DNA of 45,049 bases from Spirogloea muscicola (lineage: Eukaryota; Streptophyta; Zygnematophyceae; Spirogloeales; Spirogloeaceae): contig WELB01000010.1 in NCBI GenBank assembly GCA_009602725.1, positions 332,684 through 377,732 of the forward strand, written 5' to 3'. Each line of letters begins with the position of its first letter. The first letter of the stretch is position 1. The notes beneath the pieces are model-generated. The model was not told where the DNA came from. It searched no databases and saw only the letters and a program-made list of their open reading frames with translations. The position numbers and the translations under genes are program-made. Below, one piece after another: positions 32,781 through 42,299 of this stretch.

Positions 32781-35516
32781 TCACCTCTTGTCCATCAGAG
32801 CAAGCCTTGATACTGTTGAGACTGTGAGATCCTCACAGTCAGTCATGGGAGAAGCAACAATCACCTCCTTCACAAGCTGTGCCAGCGCAAAAGTAGTAGC
32901 CGTGGTCGATTCTACGAGCCACAGCCCATTCCAAGGCCACCCTGGCTGGCAAGAAGTGATGCAACACATGGTGAGTATCAAAACGAGCATCCGCTGCTTC
33001 ATGAGACAGTAGCTCTCATAAACAGCTGGTCGAAGTATCCTTGCTTATTTGCCCTACATTTAAGCCCAGAGCCCACCCCACTCTTACTGAGCCAAACTTG
33101 CTCGCTGGATGCATGCACACCACAGGCAAGAAGATTGCATTGGATTGAGCCATCTTTGGAGATGCTCGTCTATGAGGATCATGTCGCTACGTCACAACCA
33201 CCTGCTGAAGATCTTGACACAGCCCTAAAGCAAGCAGACATCCTAGTAGGTGTTGGAGTGAAGAACGCGGCTGCTGTGGCAGCATTGGCTCCATACACTG
33301 CTACTATTTCTACTGTGGTTTTGTTCGATTGCTCTGATCAAATGGCTGCGCTGACAAAGCTTGGTGACACCTATCCTAGACGCTGGACGGCTGTCCAAAG
33401 GACTGCAGCTTCACTTGGCCTGTGGAGCAATGGCAACAAAGCCCTGAAGGTGTGCACTACCTTGTGCGCAGTATGTACAGAAGCAGGTTGAGCATCACGC
33501 CTGTTTGGCATTGCTCACCACTAGCTGTGATGTGCAATGCCATGAGCTCGCTTGTAATAGTAGTCGGTTGAATGTCTGCAAATGGACAACAATGACGACT
33601 TTGCATAATCTGGTCAAAAGCGCCCCTGACACAACAAAGTCTCTATTATGCTTGCAGGCCCTTAATACTGTGACAGATGCCTGGGCTCGCAGTAACGCAG
33701 ACGATGTTTGGTTCTCAGTCCTATTCCTGATAAACGAATATGTGAGTGAGGTGCCAATGCTGAAGAACATGCGAGCAAAAGACTTTGATACTTTGCAGGT
33801 ACACCCTCTCAAAGTTGGAGTTGCAAGGCCCCCAGAGTCAAGCAGCGAGCTGGTATAGGCAGCTGTGCACATCAAGTCATGACCTTGTGTATCTGTCGCA
33901 TCATGCTTCAAAGGCCTGTACATGCAGTGCCCATCATGAAGGTCGACTGACTTGGAGCAGCTTTGTGTAACTTGACACAGTGCATGGTTGGCAACTGTGG
34001 CTCTGAGATAGGAGCGTGTATTTTAGATCCAACGTGCCGCAAGGCATTGACCTGTCTCACCAGCTGCGGCCCAACGGATCAAGTTTGCAGCTATAGGTGT
34101 ATAGTCTCTTATGAGAGTCCCCTGTTGGAGGCATTTTCTCGCTGCATTCTGCAAAAGCACAACTGCTTAGGGCTCGATGCGGAGATAAGGATGAGGCCTG
34201 AGGTCTTGGCTATGCCGTCCTACAGAGGACAGCCTATGACACATTCGTTGGCGGAGGACCTCTTTGTTGGATGGCTTGGCAAGTTTGATTGGAGCTGGCG
34301 AGTGGTTGCTGGTCAAAATGCAGCTTATGATCAGTTCCCATGTCAATACCAGGTGGAAAACATTAAGCTCCTTGCAGACAAGACTTATAAACCTGACTTG
34401 TCGACTTGATTCAGCACTTGCTGCGTCTTTGCCAAACAGAGCAACTGTAGAAAGCAGCAAACTGATAAATAGATGTCATATCTTGTGTCTCATGCCTTAT
34501 GAGACACAAGATATGAGATGTCATTCTCACTGCCCTGACCTTGCAGATATTTTATAGAGGAAAGGCCAAGAACTCGATGTGGTATGATCCCGTCTTTCAG
34601 GTGAGACATCAAGCAGCTGTGCAGTCTTGTACGTCTGTTCTGATTAAGCTGTTAATTTCCACAAAGCTGATCTAATCCTCAATTGGCAGGATCACAGCAC
34701 CTCCTCTGTCTTTGGAAGTTGTCACTAAGTATCTCACCTTGCCTAAGGGTTTTTGACGACACTCGGCTATGAAGAAAACCATCAATGCAGAGCATGTGTT
34801 GAGGGCAGGGTGTTCCTTCAAGATTCGACCACATAGCAGTCCTCAACACCTCAGAACTTCTGTACACATCCTGCTGAGCAGGTCAGCACATTGGATGGCA
34901 AGACTGTGTGGCGTCGAAGACATTATCGAGTGAGGAGGGCAGAGGTGCCGGGCACTTTCTATTTCAGTGTTCTAGACAATGGCGTCATATCTAAGGAGTT
35001 CTGGCGGATTGTGGACGTGTGTGAGGACTTGTCATGGGGCCTCTTCTATTACAGGTGCACAGCTCCTTCCTTGCTCCTACAAGTATGGCCAAGGAGAGGG
35101 GCTTGTCTAACCTTGCTGCAATTGCTGGCCAAAACAAGCAGTGAAGCATTCACCATACGGGCTTTGCCACTCGGTAAATTTGCATGCGGCAAGGGTGCCT
35201 CCTGTGAAGAGCACAGTTAATGGTGTTGATACATGCTTGCTTGGTCAGCAACTTGCGTTTTCAGCAACTTACTTACTTGATAACAATTGCCTCTGTCAGT
35301 GGTGCGGCAGCAGCAGCAGGACAGTCGTACACAGGAGCAGTCCTGGTGACTCCAGATGGGAACTGGCCTGGAGAGAGGCACGATGAGAGGCTGCTCTTAG
35401 CTTTGGACAGCTGCGGCATCAAGCTCTGGGAGCTCTTTCGAGTGGATAATACTTGTTGCAGTCATGCCCCGCTAGGCCTCTCACCTGACACACCAGCACC
35501 ACACCCCATCATCTGA
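32781..35516 (+). CDS. VDR: Violaxanthin de-epoxidase-related protein (VDR-like), plastid
   Basis: Exons join in phase: (32781?)-32970, 33126-33449, 33658-33798, 33981-34352, 34547-34600, 34882-35054 and 35300-35516 (stop TGA). The N-terminal domain (KVVAVVDSTS, LEMLVYEDHV, VSEVPMLKNMRAKDFDTLQ) matches the extension I recall in the plant VDE-related protein. It is followed by a Cys-rich region (CMVGNCGSEIGACILDPTCR; CGPTDQVCSYRCIVSYESP; CILQKHNCLGLD) and a lipocalin-like barrel (DLFVGWLGKFDWSWRVVAGQ; YDQFPCQYQ; VPGTFYFSVLDNGVISKEFW; SYTGAVLVTPDGNWPGE; ELFRVDN). VDE converts violaxanthin to zeaxanthin in the thylakoid lumen; the related protein has no settled activity, so carotenoid chemistry is not claimed. 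The start is unresolved: ATG 32845 is in frame, or an upstream exon supplies the transit peptide. Intron 4 holds a perfect hairpin. Confidence 0.9.
34477..34515. repeat. Perfect 17-bp inverted repeat, 5-base loop, inside an intron
   Basis: CATATCTTGTGTCTCAT and its exact reverse complement flank GCCTT. It lies in the VDE-related intron 34353-34546, 31 bases before the acceptor, so the RNA hairpin would sit next to the branch point and polypyrimidine region. Confidence 0.85.
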
Positions 35517-36722
35517 GATTTGTGCAGCGCCAACAAGGACAACAAATGCAGCCAGCTCTTGTGAGTGGATACAGCTTGGTTGTGCTCGGGTGCAAGATGC
35601 CGCTGCGCTTGGCAGCATCACAGACCATTTCATTTGTGAACCTCTGTTCATCGTGCAGGTACTAATTGCCATTTGCGGGCTCGCCAGAGCCTTGCCATCA
35701 AGTCAGGGGCTTGGCGCTTTGAGCCTGCAAGCATACGAGCAGGCCAACTGCAAGACCCCTGAGACTGACGTGGCGCTTGACAGCCGCTTTGGAAGCGTCC
35801 AAGTCCTGAGCAAAAGAATATTCAACAAATACGGCCTAGGGAGGATTTGGCCAAGTGCCTGAGAATGTGTCGCAGACTGTGCTCAAGCGGGTGCAACAGA
35901 GAGCACCAGTGCAAGATAAAGGCAGGAGACACGGTGCTTGAGTCCGAGCACATGGTTGCTTACACTACTGGGACTGCATCCACTGTCCTTCTGTGTCTGG
36001 CCCCTGACATCTGCGATACTGCCTAGAGTTCGCCAACCCCCATGGCCATTGTCCGGCTGCTGTATCCAGGCAAGCTAGCTTTACTACCCAGGACACTCCA
36101 GCCGCTTGTGAGAGAGCATCGCTGCTCCTTCTACGGGGCAAACGTGTGAGCAGCGAGCCCACAGAGAACGTGTCGATTTCGCCATGGCAGGTCAGCGCCA
36201 GCAGAATCAAGCCTTAATCACTGGAGTTGGTGGCTGAGAAAGCTCAGCGCATAAGAACGAAGAGTTGGGCGAGCAGCACCCACACACTGGGCTCATCACA
36301 GTAGAGCATCTGTCTACTGGTAGTAAGTACTGATCAGCAGCCGAAGGTTGGACGCCTGGCAGCAGGACGGTCGCCCCTGCAACATCCTCAAGCACATCCA
36401 CTGCGATTGAAGCCGGCGCAGCACGGAAGCCGCCACAGCAGTAGTGGTGAGAGCTCAAGCTGATGGGTCCGACGACGAGTCACTCGGCCGTCTATTAGCG
36501 GTGTGCAGCAGCTCCGCAACGCCCGCTGGCTGTGGCGTATGACCCCGGCGGCCTCCCCGTGGCTTCTATTTAGTGTCGGTCGCAGCGCTGGTGGCGGGCA
36601 TCTGGGCAGGGTCAGGCGCCCAGGCCCCCGGCGCCTATGTCACGTTGCCTGACAGCGACGTGCCGCGGCGCGGCTCCACTGACGTTCGCACAACTACAAG
36701 AGCCGGGCCGCCCGTACACCCG
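35517..36722. other. Spacer with one unexplained open frame
   Basis: An open frame 35590-35862 (+) ends FNKYGLGRIWPSA-stop and could hold exons of another gene or an alternative 3' end of the VDE-related gene; no family recognised. Near 36573 (+) a hydrophobic stretch (VAALVAGIWAGSGAQAPGAY) resembles a signal peptide and reads into the Copia target site, where it would continue PAAPPARSNLQ-stop across the empty site. Neither is confirmed. Confidence 0.35.
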
Positions 36723-36727
36723 GCCGC
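36723..36727. repeat. Target site duplication, left copy
   Basis: GCCGC directly before the Copia LTR. The identical GCCGC follows the other LTR at 41735-41739. A 5-bp duplication is usual for Copia integrases. Confidence 0.9.
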
Positions 36728-37169
36728 TGAAAACCGTCCTGTGCTGCGCGCTCTTGCACCTGACCTGTGTTGTACACGGCTCGCTCAGCATCTGTGTCTC
36801 TCCAGTCTTGCTCCTCCACTGAGCGTCCTCCAGGTCCAGCAGATCGGCCTCGTTGAGGCGGTGGCCCTCTTTGAGACGGCGGCCCAGCAGAGCGACCTCG
36901 TCGCAGTGACTCAGACGCAGATGTACTCATGGTGGTAGACAGACTTGGATCTCAGACAGACAGTCAGACAGCACAGGCTCCGCCCTCACCCAAGGTGGGT
37001 GGCAGCCTGGCTAGGGCGCACGGGCGCACCGCGTGGCCTCAGATTTGGAGAGTGAGCACGACGGGTGCCCGAGGCCTCCCTTATCCAGGGGAGACTCTCA
37101 AGGCCCAATAGACGGGCGGGATGGTCACCCACCCCGACCCGCCGATTCAACATATTACAATATTCAACA
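36728..37169 (-). repeat. Copia 3' LTR
   Basis: Direct repeat of 41293-41734. On the element strand it begins TGTTGAATATTG and ends GACGGTTTTCA. It is preceded by the polypurine tract. Confidence 0.95.
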
Positions 37170-37178
37170 CTCCCACTA
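37170..37178 (-). other. Copia polypurine tract overlapping the gag-pol stop codon
   Basis: On the element strand the sequence is TAGTGGGAG followed directly by the LTR TGTTG. The TAG (37178-37176) is the gag-pol stop codon, so coding and plus-strand priming signals overlap. Confidence 0.85.
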
Positions 37179-40100
37179 AATATGTGAATCAGCCAGACCT
37201 AGCAAACTTCTACATCTATCATACTCGGGCTTAAACAAGCCCTTGGTCAGAATATCTGCAGTCATATCTGCTGAACTACAGTGCTGCATCTTGATGACTC
37301 CTTCGTCTACCTTCTCTCGGATGAAATGATGTTGTATCTCAATATGCTTAGTACGAGCATGATAGACTGGACTCTTAATCAAAGCAATGCTACCTTGACT
37401 GTCGCTGAACAAAGTGGTTGCGCTCGATGAAGAGAGGAATCCACATTCTTGTAGTAGTCTCCTCAGCCAGATTGCTTCTTTTGCTGCTGCAGTCGTTGCC
37501 ATGTACTCCGCTTCAACAGTTGAAGTCGCCACAGTCGGCTGTTTCCTACTACTCCAACTGACTGTTCCTGCTCCCAACTGGAAAGCATAACCTGTTACTG
37601 ACTTTCTATCATCCAGACTGCGTCCCAAGTCAGCATCACAAAATCCCACCAGTTCATCAGATTTATCTCCTGTATTTCTAAATGTCAAACACAGAGTCTT
37701 GCTTCCCTGCAGATATCGCATGATTCTCTTGACAGCTTTCCAATGCTCAACACCAGGATCTTGCACAAACTGAGCAACCACTCCCACTGCTGCTGCTATG
37801 TCTGGACGTGCTGCCACAGCTATGTACATCAAACATCCCACTGCCTCCCTGTAAGGCACCTGTGCCATCTTCTGTCTATCTCGATTTGTCTTGGGTCCCT
37901 GATCCTTGCTCAAAGTCTGTTTAGTATCCTGTGGGGTAGAGATAGGGTTGCAGTCTTGCATACCAAATCTGTCCAAGACTTCAGTAATGTACTTTGACAA
38001 ACTCAAGGTCAGTATCCTCTGGCTTCTATCTCTCTTGATTTGAATACCCAAAAGATACTCCAAGGGCCCAAGATCCTTCATCTTGAATCTACTACTCAGC
38101 TCTTGCTTTACTCTCTTCACTTCAGTAGCTGAATCTCCCAGTAAGATCAGATCATCAACATACAGTGCTAGAACCACCTTAGCAGGTTTCTCCCTCACAT
38201 ACACACTGTGATCAGCCTCAGATCTCTTGAAACCTTGGTTCAGTAGGAAAGTGTCAATCTGTGCATACCAGGCCCTGGGCGCCTGTTTAAGCCCATACAG
38301 CGCTTTCTTCAGCTTGCACACTTGACTCTCCTTGCCCTTCACCTTAAAACCTGCAGGCTGTTGCATGTAGATCTCTTCCTCAAGATCACCATTCAAGAAT
38401 GCTGTGGTGACGTCCATCTGCTCAATTTCCAAATCATGAATAGCTGCCATAGCCAGCAAACTTCTGACAGCACTATTCTTAACCACTGGAGCAAATGTCT
38501 CATTGTAGTCAATCCCTTCCTTCTGAGCACAGCCTTTAGCAACAAGGCGTGCTTTATACCGATCGACAGACCCATCACCCTTCAGTTTGATCTTGAACAC
38601 CCATTTGCTGGGTATCGCCTTCCTGCCAGCAGGTAACTCTACCAAATCCCAAGTCTTGTTCTCCTTGATAGAATCTAGTTCTGCCTCTGCTGCTGCTTTC
38701 CACTTGAGTGCTGCATCACTACTCATGGCCTCTTGCATTGTGAGAGGCTCATGTAACACTACAGCAGCTAAAGCACGAATATCTGTCCTAGATACTCCAA
38801 ATGGAGCAGCATTCTCCTCCAGGTCTTCACCTCCTGCCCTTGCTTCCACTCCATCACCAGATTCAGACCCTGCTTCCACAGTATTCACAATGTCAGGCTC
38901 TTCAGATACAGGCCACCATTGCATGTCTCCCACTGTCTCAGAAGGCCGTAACGGAAATGCAGAATAATCTGGACCTCTCTGCTCATCAAACACTACATCT
39001 CTGCTGAAGATCATCCTCCTGTTCTCAAGATCAAACATTTTCCACGCTTTCACGTGTTCACCATATCCTACCATAACACACTGACGAGCCTTGGATTGCA
39101 ACTTGTGTCTCATCTCAGTAGGAACATGCACCCACGCAGAACAACCAAATACTCTAAGATGAGCAACTGTAGGTTTCTTGCCAGTCCAGACCTCCTGTGG
39201 CGTCATGCCTTCTACTGCACTAGTAGGCATTCTATTCTTCAGATAAACGGCCGTTGCGACTGCTTCAGCCCAGAATTCTGATGGTGTATACAAATGGAAC
39301 AGTAAGCACCTTGCAATCTCCATAACGGATCTATTCCACCTCTCCGCCACACCATTCTGCTGAGGACGATAGGTCGCTGTCAACTGCCTGTGTATGCCCT
39401 GTTGCTGACAGAACCGTTCAAACTCCTTAGAAGTATATTCTCCACCATTATCAGATCTAAGAGCCTTAAGCTTCTTCCCTGTCTGCAACTCAACTGCAGC
39501 TTTGAAACGCATGAACTTGTCCAACACTTCACTCTTGTTTTTCAGAAAGTAAACCTTGCTCCATCGACTGGCATCATCAATGAAGGACAAAATATATCTG
39601 CTGCCCCCTAAAGATGGTACTTGCATAGGGCCACAGACATCAGAATGCACCAGCTCCAGAAGCGTAGAAGCTCTAAAGTGCTCACCAGCAAGCGGTTGTT
39701 GAAGATGAAGTTTACCCTGAACACAACTCCGGCAGAAGTCGGGTTCAACATCTCTTACAAAAGGTTCGACTCCATGCACCAGGTTCTTGAGCTTCTTCAT
39801 CCTCTGAATATTTGGATGACCCAGTCGAGCATGCCATTGCTCAAAAGTATTTTTATCAGATTCAGAAACATTAACACTGCCCTGGACCTGTATAGGGTTC
39901 TGCACCTGCTTCTGTGTCTGCACCTGTCCGTCCAAGGTGAACAGGTCACCTGACCTGCGTCCTGTCAGAATTGGAGCGCCAGACTTGCTGATTGTACAGA
40001 CATTGCCGGCAAAGGCAACATAGTAGCCCTTGTCTAAAAGTTGCGAGACAGATAGGAGGTTCGATGTCAAACCAGGGGCATGATAGACATCCTTCAGGAG

Positions 40101-41495
40101 TTGTGTCTCAGTGCCATGAAGAGTAGGCACTTGCAGCTGCACTTCTCCTTTCCCAACGGCTGGCTGCACACTATCATCACCCAGATGGATGTCAAAATCC
40201 GGAACAGACTGGTAGTTCTGGAGCCAGTCTCGCCTGTAGGTGAGATGATGAGATGCTCCGCTGTCAATCAGCCAGCTATCAGAATTCGACCTGTCAGCCT
40301 GTCTGGACAGATGTGCCTCTCCCTCAGCATAGCTGCCTCTGCCTCTCCTACGATTACCACCAGAGCCCAGAGCCCTCTTCTTGGGGCAATCGTTGATAAC
40401 ATGACCTGGTTCACGGCAGTAGAAACAGATTCTAGGATACAGTGGATTCCTGTTCCACCCTGCAAACTGATCTTCATTCAGACGACTACTGCCACCAGTC
40501 CCGCTGCGAGCAACAGTTGGCTGATGAAGCCTTGATTGATTCAAGTGATGCCGGAGGTCTTGCTCAGAGTTGCGTCTAGCCAGCAGCGCTGCTTGTGAAC
40601 CTGTCAGAGAGCCTATGAGAGAACCTGTCAGAGAACCTGTGTTTACAGAACCTGTCAGAGGTCCTAGGGGATACCCTGTCAGAGTCCCTGTCAGATGGCG
40701 GTGTTGCTCCTCCAATGCTCGCTCCTTATGAAGGAGTCGAGCCAGCACAGATTCGACAGTCAGGTTGTCAGCGCTGACCATCTGCAATGTATCTCTAACA
40801 GTATCATACGCAGGCGGGAGTCCCATAAGTATGGCCAGAACTTGGAAGCGGACTGGAACCTCCTCGCCGATGTCATGCAGTTGAAGGGCCAGTGATGTCA
40901 CCCTGCCTACAAATGCCTGAATGGACTCAGCCTCCTCCTTTCTGCACTCGCGCAAGCGCATGCTGAGATAGTAAGCCCTGTCAGTGCCGCGGTTCTCAAA
41001 CTTGTCCTTGAGATACTCCCAGATGCCACTAGCCAGAGACAGGTTGACAACACCTATCACCTCTTCATCATCCAGATTGGCGGCAAGAATTGCTGAAGCT
41101 ACGACATTCTCACGAGAGAAGGGCCGACAAAGCCCTCGATCAGCTGAAGGCTCTACAGCCTCCCAGACATTCTGAAATTGGAGCATCTTCTTCATCCTGT
41201 ACTTCCAAACTAACCAGTTTGCATCTCGGCCAAGCTTCGGAGTCAGAACAGGAATCGAACCCAGAGAACCCCCGAGGGGTGGGCCCATAACCTGAAAACC
41301 GTCCTGTGCTGCGCGCTCTTGCACCTGACCTGTGTTGTACACGGCTCGCTCAGCATCTGTGTCTCTCCAGTCTTGCTCCTCCACTGAGCGTCCTCCAGGT
41401 CCAGCAGATCGGCCTCGTTGAGGCGGTGGCCCTCGTTGAGACGGCGGCCCAGCAGAGCGACCTCGTCGCAGTGACTCAGACGCAGATGTACTCAT
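37176..41495 (-). CDS. Copia Gag-Pol polyprotein, single intact frame
   Basis: 1439 codons from ATG 41495 to TAG 37176, without frameshift or stop. Counted from that ATG: Gag about 70-350 (WLVWKYRMKKML; YLKDKFENR); zinc knuckle C357, C360, H365, C370; protease DSGA 411-414; GAG-pre-integrase HARLGHPN at 555; integrase D619, D682, E718 (35 residues between the last two); reverse transcriptase about 945-1190 with YVDD 1112-1115; RNase H with D1287, a conserved Glu near 1328-1330 and D1365. Residues 267-300 are a Leu-Thr-Gly-Ser repeat. The first 69 codons lie inside the 5' LTR and continue through the primer site. A second in-frame ATG at 41285 lies in the primer site itself and gives a more usual Gag N-terminus (MGPPLGGSLGS), which I think is likelier to be used. 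Confidence 0.95.
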   Translation of the reverse strand: MSTSASESLRRGRSAGPPSQRGPPPQRGRSAGPGGRSVEEQDWRDTDAERAVYNTGQVQERAAQDGFQVMGPPLGGSLGSIPVLTPKLGRDANWLVWKYRMKKMLQFQNVWEAVEPSADRGLCRPFSRENVVASAILAANLDDEEVIGVVNLSLASGIWEYLKDKFENRGTDRAYYLSMRLRECRKEEAESIQAFVGRVTSLALQLHDIGEEVPVRFQVLAILMGLPPAYDTVRDTLQMVSADNLTVESVLARLLHKERALEEQHRHLTGTLTGYPLGPLTGSVNTGSLTGSLIGSLTGSQAALLARRNSEQDLRHHLNQSRLHQPTVARSGTGGSSRLNEDQFAGWNRNPLYPRICFYCREPGHVINDCPKKRALGSGGNRRRGRGSYAEGEAHLSRQADRSNSDSWLIDSGASHHLTYRRDWLQNYQSVPDFDIHLGDDSVQPAVGKGEVQLQVPTLHGTETQLLKDVYHAPGLTSNLLSVSQLLDKGYYVAFAGNVCTISKSGAPILTGRRSGDLFTLDGQVQTQKQVQNPIQVQGSVNVSESDKNTFEQWHARLGHPNIQRMKKLKNLVHGVEPFVRDVEPDFCRSCVQGKLHLQQPLAGEHFRASTLLELVHSDVCGPMQVPSLGGSRYILSFIDDASRWSKVYFLKNKSEVLDKFMRFKAAVELQTGKKLKALRSDNGGEYTSKEFERFCQQQGIHRQLTATYRPQQNGVAERWNRSVMEIARCLLFHLYTPSEFWAEAVATAVYLKNRMPTSAVEGMTPQEVWTGKKPTVAHLRVFGCSAWVHVPTEMRHKLQSKARQCVMVGYGEHVKAWKMFDLENRRMIFSRDVVFDEQRGPDYSAFPLRPSETVGDMQWWPVSEEPDIVNTVEAGSESGDGVEARAGGEDLEENAAPFGVSRTDIRALAAVVLHEPLTMQEAMSSDAALKWKAAAEAELDSIKENKTWDLVELPAGRKAIPSKWVFKIKLKGDGSVDRYKARLVAKGCAQKEGIDYNETFAPVVKNSAVRSLLAMAAIHDLEIEQMDVTTAFLNGDLEEEIYMQQPAGFKVKGKESQVCKLKKALYGLKQAPRAWYAQIDTFLLNQGFKRSEADHSVYVREKPAKVVLALYVDDLILLGDSATEVKRVKQELSSRFKMKDLGPLEYLLGIQIKRDRSQRILTLSLSKYITEVLDRFGMQDCNPISTPQDTKQTLSKDQGPKTNRDRQKMAQVPYREAVGCLMYIAVAARPDIAAAVGVVAQFVQDPGVEHWKAVKRIMRYLQGSKTLCLTFRNTGDKSDELVGFCDADLGRSLDDRKSVTGYAFQLGAGTVSWSSRKQPTVATSTVEAEYMATTAAAKEAIWLRRLLQECGFLSSSSATTLFSDSQGSIALIKSPVYHARTKHIEIQHHFIREKVDEGVIKMQHCSSADMTADILTKGLFKPEYDRCRSLLGLADSHI
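40590..40695 (-). repeat. Tandem repeats inside Copia gag
   Basis: On the plus strand units of about 12-15 bases with the core ACCTGTCAGAG recur roughly six times, encoding the Leu-Thr-Gly-Ser repeats between Gag helices and the zinc knuckle. In frame throughout. Confidence 0.75.
41278..41292 (-). other. Copia primer binding site, complementary to the initiator tRNA-Met anticodon arm
   Basis: The plus strand reads GGTGGGCCCATAACC, identical to the anticodon stem-loop of plant-type initiator tRNA-Met as I recall it. The element RNA therefore carries its complement, GGTTATGGGCCCACC, immediately inside the 5' LTR end (41293). Position and sequence fit priming by a cleaved tRNA half, as known for Drosophila copia and yeast Ty5, rather than by the tRNA 3' end. 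Confidence 0.8.
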
Positions 41496-41734
41496 GGTGG
41501 TAGACAGACTTGGATCTCAGACAGACAGTCAGACAGCACAGGCTCCGCCCTCACCCAAGGTGGGTGGCAGCCTGGCTAGGGCGCACGGGCGCACCGCGTG
41601 GCCTCAGATGTGGAGAGTGAGCACGACGGGTGCCCGAGGCCTCCCTTATCCAGGGGAGACTCTCAGGGCCCAATAGACGGGCGGGATGGTCACCCACCCC
41701 GACCCGCCGATTCAACATATTACAATATTCAACA
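41293..41734 (-). repeat. Copia 5' LTR
   Basis: Direct repeat of 36728-37169. It contains ATG 41495 and an open frame for the rest of the LTR that fuses to gag. Confidence 0.95.
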
Positions 41735-42299
41735 GCCGCCCCACCTGCGCGCTCGAATCTACAGTGAATTTGCGGGCAAGCGTCCGGGGTGCTCCACGAA
41801 TCTTGGCTCGCCTTTCGGCTTCTTTCCTCAGCCGTGTCATTGTTTGTAGGCTGGCTTCTCGCAGCCCTCGCCCCCTTTGGAAGAGCTGCTCCTTCGTTCA
41901 CCGCGATCGCCCACTTTGTTCATCCTCTGTTCTGGGCTTACCAATCACAGCCATCGCCCACAATGAAAGAGTCTTTCTCTCTCTCTTTTGGGAAGAGCTT
42001 TCGTTCTCCTCACTCGTAGCTACTGAGTGCTCCATTCTACACCCGTTCTGACAGCGCTTTTAGGCCACTACGTCATCTGACCCCTTCGAACCTTTGTCAA
42101 TTCTTTTCGGGCTGGCTTTTCACAGCCCTTGCCCCCTTTGGGAGAGCCACTTTCTTTCCATTCCCGCTGGAACAGCTCTTCCAACATAAAGCAGTGGCTG
42201 TGAAGGCCAGCCCAAAGGAATGGACAAGGTCTCAAAGGGCCGGATGGCGTGGAGGGCCCCGTCGAGACGCCCCACTGTGGCGACCGCGCCTCCGGCGAC
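41735..42299. other. Target site duplication, then hairpin repeats
   Basis: 41735-41739 is the right GCCGC duplication. Hairpin copies follow: about 41848-41895 (GGCTGGCTTCTCGCAGCC ... GGAAGAGCTGCTCC), about 42095-42160 C-type (CGGGCTGGCTTTTCACAGCC ... GGGAGAGCCAC) and about 42168-42235 D-type, minus orientation (ACAGCTCTTCC ... GTGAAGGCCAGCCC ... GGACAAGGTC). A LINE tail-like read (SPHS-stop) lies near 42005-42025. Confidence 0.6.

Larger units (their letters stand above)
36728..41734 (-). mobile_element. Complete Ty1/Copia LTR retrotransposon, very recent insertion
   Basis: 5007 bp with two 442-bp LTRs (5' LTR 41293-41734; 3' LTR 36728-37169) that begin TG and end CA on the element strand. 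I count three differences between the LTRs by eye (36870/41435, 37045/41610, 37101/41666), about 99.3% identity. A perfect GCCGC duplication flanks it. Primer site, polypurine tract and a single uninterrupted gag-pol frame are all present, so the element looks autonomous or lost activity only recently. The domain order protease, integrase, RT, RNase H is diagnostic of Copia rather than Gypsy. Confidence 0.97.

Noticed and set aside
41251-41261. tRNA-like box B (GGTTCGATTCC, minus strand) just inside the Copia primer site
   Set aside because: No box A at the right distance and no cloverleaf; the bases encode the Gag N-terminus in frame. Probably coincidence.
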